NCBI RefSeq assembly: GCF_001482285.1 | Contig: NZ_LOEP01000009.1 | Span: forward strand, 80,699 to 144,698 | Length of the DNA stretch: 64,000 nucleotides | Direction of reading: 5' to 3' | From: Haloferax sp. Q22 | GTDB lineage: Archaea > Halobacteriota > Halobacteria > Halobacteriales > Haloferacaceae | Shown: in pieces, positions 59,987 to 64,000 of the stretch | Layout of the letters: each line of letters begins with the position of its first letter | Position numbering within the stretch: position 1 is the stretch's first letter | Program-made: the position numbers and the translations under genes | The notes under the pieces: model-generated | Database searches by the model: none | What the model saw: the letters and a program-made list of their open reading frames with translations, nothing else | What the model was told of the DNA's origin: nothing

Positions 59987-60984
59987 CAGTTCGACCCGTC
60001 GGTTCCGTTGCCTTCGTCGGCTTCGACATCCGCGTCTCTTCTCTCATCTCCGCGGTTTCCCGGCAGGTTGAGCGGGCGCAGTTGGCTTTCTATCATCTCG
60101 CGGTCCTCCTCCAGCCACGGCGGGAGGTACAGCGACTGGCCGAGCGCCTCCGGGTCGACGTCGAACGTGAGTCCGGGGCCGTCGGTCGCGAGTTCGAACA
60201 GGATACCGCCCGGTTCGCGGACGTACAGCGAGTGGAACACGTGTCTGTCTTTCACCCGCGACACGTCGTAGCCGCGCTCGCGGAACAGGTCGTGCCACTC
60301 GTACAACTGGGCCTCGTCCTCGACGCGGACCGCGACGTGGTGAATGCTCCCCGCACCCTCACGGCCGAACTCACCGTCTCTGTCGAGGAGGTCCACGACG
60401 GTCGCCCGGTCGCCCGGCACTCGGTAGCGGACGCGGTCGCTCTCCTGTGCGACGAGGTCGAACCCGAGCGTATCGAGCACGCTGGCTGTCACGAAGGGGT
60501 TCGTCGAGTGGAGCGTGACGCCGTGGATGCCGTGAATCGCGCGCTCGGCGGGGACCGGACCGTCGGCCCACGGTTCGACCGACGACTCGCCGGTGACGAG
60601 TTCGAGGTCGGTGCCGTCGGGGTCGGAAAACCGGATGACCGTCTCGTCGAACCGCTCGAACGGGCCGTTGACTTCGACGCCGCGGCTGGCGAGGCGGTCG
60701 GCCCAGTAGTCGACGGCGTCCGGCGGAATCACCAGTGATGCGGTCCGAATCTGCGGCGTACCGGGGCGTCCGGGTTCCTCGGCGGGGTACGGGAAGAACG
60801 TCAGGGCCGTTCCGGGCGACCCGGTCTCGTCGCCGTAAAACAGGTGACGCGTGAACTTCTCGTTGAAGTTCACCGTCTGCTTGACGAGACGCAGGCCGAG
60901 CGTCGTCGCGTAGAAGTCGACGTTCGCCTGCGCGTCGCGGACGATTCCCGTGATGTGGTGGATTCCGGCGGTGTCTGTGAGCAT
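59986..60984 (-). CDS. Two-domain VOC ring-cleaving dioxygenase-like protein (MhqO-like)
   Basis: 332 residues, two VOC domains. First: GIHHITGIVRDAQANVDFY and DLELVTG; second: IHGIHGVTLHST, GSIHHVAVRVEDE and HSLYVREPGGILFELATDG. These supply the 2-His-1-carboxylate metal site of extradiol-type enzymes that open hydroquinone rings. The C-terminal 40 residues are a charged tail. It lies between the pirin gene and the MhqD-like hydrolase, forming a three-gene stress operon on the minus strand. Confidence 0.88.
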   Translation of the reverse strand: MLTDTAGIHHITGIVRDAQANVDFYATTLGLRLVKQTVNFNEKFTRHLFYGDETGSPGTALTFFPYPAEEPGRPGTPQIRTASLVIPPDAVDYWADRLASRGVEVNGPFERFDETVIRFSDPDGTDLELVTGESSVEPWADGPVPAERAIHGIHGVTLHSTNPFVTASVLDTLGFDLVAQESDRVRYRVPGDRATVVDLLDRDGEFGREGAGSIHHVAVRVEDEAQLYEWHDLFRERGYDVSRVKDRHVFHSLYVREPGGILFELATDGPGLTFDVDPEALGQSLYLPPWLEEDREMIESQLRPLNLPGNRGDERRDADVEADEGNGTDGSN

Positions 60985-61083
60985 CGAGTTGGGTGTGGTG
61001 TCTCGGTGGATGGGCGGGTAGGGGTAGTGGGTGATGGTGGCGTGTTGGTGCGGCGGTGACGTTTCGGTGGGGACAATGCCGCG

Positions 61084-61836
61084 TCAGCGACCGATAGTTC
61101 CCTGCCGGGTGACGGGCGCGTCGGGGTCTATCAGGAACGCGACCACGGTGGCGTCCTCCTCGGCGGTGAGCGTGACCCCGGCGTCGTCGACGAGCAGGCC
61201 GCTTTCGGTCTTCCCGAAGCGCGTCCCCGCGGCCTCGACCGCGCCGTCGAACACGTAGAAGTACGCGTCCCGGCCCTCGATTTCGGGGAGGTCTGCGCTC
61301 GACCCGGCGTCGAGGCGGAGGTCGAAGAGGTCGACTTCGTTGCGGACGAAAAGCGGCGCGTCGGAGCCCTCGGGGCCGAACAGGTGTCGCCACTCGCCTT
61401 CGACGGGGGCGTCGATGGGTTCGTGTTGGATGTTCGGCTCCAGCCCGAGGCTGTGAGGTCGGACGAACATCTGGAGCATCCGCAGCGGCGGGTCGTCCGC
61501 GCGGGTGAACTCCTCGTGCCAGAACGTCTCGCCCGCGTTCATCACCATCAGGTGGTCAGCGTCAGTGACGAGGTCGTTGCCGTCCTGGTCGCCGTGGCGC
61601 ATCACGCCGGCGGGCACCCACGAGATGATTTCCTCGTCGCGGTGGGGATGCATCGCGATGTGGGTGTCGGGGTCCATGAACGACTCGACGATGGTCGCGA
61701 GCGGGCCGTAGCCGTGGTCCGCGTGGTCCGGGAGGGCGCGGCCGGGGAAGTTGAAGTAGGTCCGGAACTTCCCCTGATTCTGGGAGACGTCGGTGCGCTC
61801 CGCCTTGTAGAGCTTCGTCTCGGAGCCGACTTTCAT
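61084..61836 (-). CDS. Pirin family protein
   Basis: 250 residues, two cupin domains. N-terminal metal motif HIAMHPHRDEEIISWV with a further histidine in GVMRHGDQDG and FWHEEFT, as in pirin and YhaK-type quercetin-dioxygenase-like proteins. C-terminal cupin with LDAGSSADLPEIEGRDAYFYVF by ends. Pirins respond to oxidative and electrophile stress. First gene of the operon; TATA-like AAGGTATATAG sits at leaderless distance from ATG 61836. Confidence 0.9.
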   Translation of the reverse strand: MKVGSETKLYKAERTDVSQNQGKFRTYFNFPGRALPDHADHGYGPLATIVESFMDPDTHIAMHPHRDEEIISWVPAGVMRHGDQDGNDLVTDADHLMVMNAGETFWHEEFTRADDPPLRMLQMFVRPHSLGLEPNIQHEPIDAPVEGEWRHLFGPEGSDAPLFVRNEVDLFDLRLDAGSSADLPEIEGRDAYFYVFDGAVEAAGTRFGKTESGLLVDDAGVTLTAEEDATVVAFLIDPDAPVTRQGTIGR

Positions 61837-61872
61837 TACGTGCGCACCTACGCGTCGAATCTATATACCTTC
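61837..61872 (-). promoter_or_regulatory. Pirin operon promoter with near-palindrome
   Basis: TATA-like GGTATATAG at about 61859-61867 (minus strand) and the near-palindrome TACGTGCGCACCTA (61837-61850; one mismatch) between it and the start codon, overlapping the expected transcription start. A repressor site for a quinone or redox regulator is inferred. Confidence 0.45.
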
Positions 61873-61944
61873 TCGGCGACGTGACCGAAAGCAGGTGACG
61901 TCGGTGTCACCGGGGCACGTTTCGGGTGTCCGCTCACGCCGTGT

Positions 61945-62781
61945 TCACGCCGTCGCCTCGTCGTCCCACGACCCGAGCGAGGGCGACTGGGAGTCGATGT
62001 CCGCGACGAACCGCATCGTCGCGGCGTTCAGCGCGAGTCCCAACAGTCCGCCACCGATGACGCCGACCAGCAGGCCGATACCCGGCACGTTGACGACGAA
62101 CACCGTCGCAAAGACGGAGATGGCGAGCACCAACGCCCCGTATTTGATGAAATATCTGAAGTACTCCCCGCCGTCGACGGCGAACGAGACGGACGCCCGA
62201 AGCGCGTCCGACAGTCCAGCGTCTCGGAGGACAATCAGATACGGCGTCGCGTAGACGAAGTACCCCACAACGAAGTACGCGACGACGGAGAGCACGACGA
62301 GCAGAACCAACTCCGAACCGGGGTTGCGTACGCTCTCGAAGAGCGCGAGCGCACCGCCGAAGACGGCGAGGGACGGCACCGCAGTCAAGACCAGAAACGG
62401 AACCGCGTACGCCCGGACGTTCCCGAAGAACTCGAACTCGCCGCGTTTCAACTGGTCGGCGAGGCTTCCGAAGTAGCCCGCCGCGAGGAGCGATTTCACG
62501 ACGATGGCAACCACTCCGAGGACGACCAGTCGCGACCCTGTGCCGACCGGAACGCCGGGGGAGAGATTGACTCCGCTGTTGGGTGCGGCAACGAACTCCC
62601 ACACTGAGCCGACCGAAAACGGTGTCCCGAAGGTGACTCCGAAGTACACGCCATCGTGCGTGAGCACGTTCGATATCTTGTCTTCGTTGAGAATCCCGAA
62701 CAGGATGGGAATCACGGCGAGACGCGGGTCGTTGACTGCGCGGTCCCAGCCGTCGGCGATGCGGGTCAGGAACCCCGGCAT
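61945..62781 (-). CDS. Hypothetical multi-pass membrane protein
   Basis: 278 residues from ATG 62781; longer readings upstream add non-conserved sequence. Five or six helices, for example LVVLGVVAIVVKSLLAAGYFGS, YAVPFLVLTAVPSLAVFGGAL and GIGLLVGVIGGGLLGLALNAAT by ends. SYMmetry and the RAxVSFAxDxGEYFRYFIKYG-like loop recall haloarchaeal membrane proteins of unknown function (glycerophosphodiester-phosphodiesterase membrane-domain-like). No catalytic motif. Confidence 0.7.
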   Translation of the reverse strand: MPGFLTRIADGWDRAVNDPRLAVIPILFGILNEDKISNVLTHDGVYFGVTFGTPFSVGSVWEFVAAPNSGVNLSPGVPVGTGSRLVVLGVVAIVVKSLLAAGYFGSLADQLKRGEFEFFGNVRAYAVPFLVLTAVPSLAVFGGALALFESVRNPGSELVLLVVLSVVAYFVVGYFVYATPYLIVLRDAGLSDALRASVSFAVDGGEYFRYFIKYGALVLAISVFATVFVVNVPGIGLLVGVIGGGLLGLALNAATMRFVADIDSQSPSLGSWDDEATA

Positions 62782-62908
62782 CACGACGCCCGTTCGTGTT
62801 GCAGACGGTTCGACCGTGGTGAGACAGGAGACGACTCGGAGGGCATTATCACCGACAAAACCATTGGCGGATAAACATGTTGTGGCTGTACTGCGGTGGC
62901 AGTCGTCG

Positions 62909-63598
62909 TCACCACCCCTGCCGCAGTACGAACGCGGCGTGGCCGAACACGGCGAGCAGGAAGGGAACCGAACCGGCGGGCCAGACGAAGACGGTGCCGA
63001 GCGGAATCGCACCCAATACGAGAGCGGTCACGACGAACCGAACCCACACCCAATCGGCCGATTTCGGCGTCGAATCCGCGGACATCGAAACGTCGTGTCG
63101 TCGGAGTGTTTCGCGGAACTGGGAGTCGACCTCGTCCGGAACCAGAAACATGGTGGGCTTGTTGACGAACGACTTCCCGTAGTACAGCCGGACTGCAGTC
63201 TGGTCGCCGAAGGTCACGAATCGGGCAGTTTCGACGTCCGAAAGCGAGGTCGTCACGTCCTCGTCGCTCCGAAACAGCGAGGGGTCGCCCATGTGGTAGG
63301 TGCTTTCGAGTTCGCCGTCGTCGCCGTCGACCGCGACGCGCATGCCGATGAACCGTTCCGAACTCTGGAGGACTGCCGTCAGTACCACCGCGCAGTACAT
63401 ACTGTACACGAACGGACCGCTGTCACCGGCGAGCGCCCCGAAAATCAGTAACGCGACGGGGGCGACGGCGAACACGCTCCACCACAACACGCGGCCGAAA
63501 TCGACGCCGTTGAACGCGATTCGCTTCGGGAGTTCCCGGAGACCGGCCATCCCCGCGGTCCACGTTACGACGGCCTCGTTCTCGCCAGAGTGTGTCAC
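62909..63598 (-). CDS. Hypothetical membrane protein with cytosolic-type middle domain
   Basis: 229 residues from GTG 63598. Two helices near the N-terminus (about 38-75, VLWWSVFAVAPVALLIFGAL), a soluble middle of about 110 residues with MRVAVDGDDGELESTYHMGD and ARFVTFGDQTAVRLYYG, and two helices at the C-terminus (VRFVVTALVLGAIPLGTVFVW and FLLAVFGHAAFV). The middle resembles PH-like domains of bacterial membrane proteins, weakly. Function unknown. Confidence 0.65.
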   Translation of the reverse strand: MTHSGENEAVVTWTAGMAGLRELPKRIAFNGVDFGRVLWWSVFAVAPVALLIFGALAGDSGPFVYSMYCAVVLTAVLQSSERFIGMRVAVDGDDGELESTYHMGDPSLFRSDEDVTTSLSDVETARFVTFGDQTAVRLYYGKSFVNKPTMFLVPDEVDSQFRETLRRHDVSMSADSTPKSADWVWVRFVVTALVLGAIPLGTVFVWPAGSVPFLLAVFGHAAFVLRQGW

Positions 63599-63800
63599 CG
63601 TTAGCGTCCTTCAAAATCGGCGGGCATATAGCTCTCTTGCAACGAGTCGCGGTGCGACCGCCACGCCTCGGGTTCGGGCCCGAAAAGACCGAGTGAGACG
63701 GACCGAGGCCGACCGAAGGTACTGGTACCTAAATTAAACTAGGTTGACAATCTGGGTCCGAAGCAGAAGTCTTACCACTAGCAACCGAGTTCGATGTAGT

Positions 63801-63875
63801 AGCGGGATGGGATAGCCAGGAGATTCCGCCGGGCTCATAACCCGGAGATCGGTAGTTCAAATCTACCTCCCGCTA
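63801..63875 (+). tRNA. Initiator tRNA-Met (anticodon CAT)
   Basis: 75 bases. Acceptor AGCGGGA pairs with TCCCGCT, discriminator A at 63875. Anticodon stem CCGGG/CCCGG with loop CTCATAA (anticodon CAT at 63836-63838) has the three consecutive G-C pairs next to the loop that mark initiators. T arm GGTAG-TTCAAAT-CTACC. No CCA is encoded. The 3' part is duplicated 128 bases downstream. Confidence 0.95.
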
Positions 63876-63882
63876 TGGTTTT

Positions 63883-63938
63883 GCCGACCTCAACTCCTGA
63901 GCGCCGAGTCTCGGCTCGGCGCGACCCACGAGGTCGGC
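63883..63938. repeat. Nested inverted repeats after the tRNA gene
   Basis: Outer arms GCCGACCT (63883-63890) and AGGTCGGC (63931-63938); inside them GCGCCGAG-TCTCGG-CTCGGCGC (63901-63922), a perfect 8-bp hairpin. Probably a tRNA terminator or part of a recombination site. Confidence 0.6.
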
Positions 63939-63949
63939 CTCATAGCTCA

Positions 63950-64000
63950 GTAGATTTGAACCGGGGAGCGTCAGCGACCGGGGTTCAAATCTACCTCCCG
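63950..64000 (+). repeat. Duplicated tRNA-Met 3' end: probable integration (att) site
   Basis: The 18 bases 63983-64000 are identical to tRNA positions 63855-63872 and run to the window edge. The preceding GTAGATTTGAACC (63950-63962) is the exact reverse complement of GGTTCAAATCTAC (63982-63994), so the copy sits in a 13-bp inverted repeat with a 19-base centre. Tyrosine recombinases use tRNA 3' ends as attachment sites and leave such direct repeats; an integrated element is expected beyond the window. Confidence 0.6.

Noticed and set aside
63939..64000. A second complete tRNA gene
   Set aside because: It has a TAGCTCAG-like box and a T-arm-like end, but no anticodon arm or acceptor pairing fits within the window; the duplicated tRNA-Met 3' end explains the similarity better.

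Overview
The window is 64 kb of GC-rich DNA from a halophilic archaeon (class Halobacteria, most like Haloferax or a close relative). This is read from strongly acidic proteins rich in Asp and Glu, twin-arginine lipoprotein signals, apparently leaderless genes with a TATA-like element about 25-32 bases before the start codon, HTH-10 (bacterio-opsin-activator type) regulators, PhoU with an AbrB-like N-terminus, and an initiator tRNA-Met of haloarchaeal type. The genus is an inference. There is no rRNA, CRISPR array or recognisable insertion sequence.

From about 0.3 to 24.7 kb lies a catabolic island for phenylacetate and related aromatic acids. A thiamine-diphosphate enzyme and an EthD protein are divergent from an IclR regulator. 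Then come a hydratase and a 3-hydroxyacyl-CoA dehydrogenase, an SCP2-type thiolase overlapping an HMG-CoA-synthase-like/DUF35 fusion, PaaK, a PaaI thioesterase, a MaoC hydratase, a VOC protein, an LLM flavin enzyme, a branched-chain-amino-acid-type ABC importer with its two permeases fused, a second hotdog thioesterase, an aldehyde dehydrogenase, the epoxidase genes paaA-B-C-D plus a separate 55-residue zinc ribbon, an HTH-10 regulator, a PaaG-like isomerase and an amidohydrolase. Together they would import an aromatic acid, activate it with PaaK, epoxidise the ring with PaaABCD, isomerise it with PaaG, open it with a separate MaoC hydratase and aldehyde dehydrogenase, and finish by beta-oxidation. 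The PaaE reductase and a fused PaaZ are not in the window.

From 24.8 to 33.2 kb are housekeeping and unknown genes: an OB-fold-like protein beside an AT-rich gene-free patch, a methyltransferase, a rhodanese, an alpha/beta hydrolase, an FKBP isomerase, haloarchaeal unknowns, a tandem universal stress protein and a second HTH-10 regulator. From 33.4 to 40.05 kb is a tightly packed six-gene operon: a sugar-type ABC importer followed by a CaiB/BaiF CoA-transferase and a homocitrate/isopropylmalate-synthase-family enzyme, which looks like an unassigned organic-acid uptake and activation pathway. From 40.1 to 43.5 kb are two cobalamin genes and an AIR-synthase-like gene.

From 43.7 to 48.7 kb are a class V aminotransferase, membrane and lipoprotein unknowns, an FAD amine-oxidase-family enzyme and a flavin-binding split-barrel protein. 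From 48.7 to 55.05 kb is the phosphate operon pstS-C-A-B-phoU. Then come a coiled-coil protein with a perfect internal repeat, superoxide dismutase, a DMT exporter, a thioredoxin-reductase-like flavoprotein, a pirin/MhqO-like/MhqD-like quinone-stress operon and two membrane proteins. The window ends in the initiator tRNA-Met gene followed by a second copy of its 3' end, the signature of an integration site.
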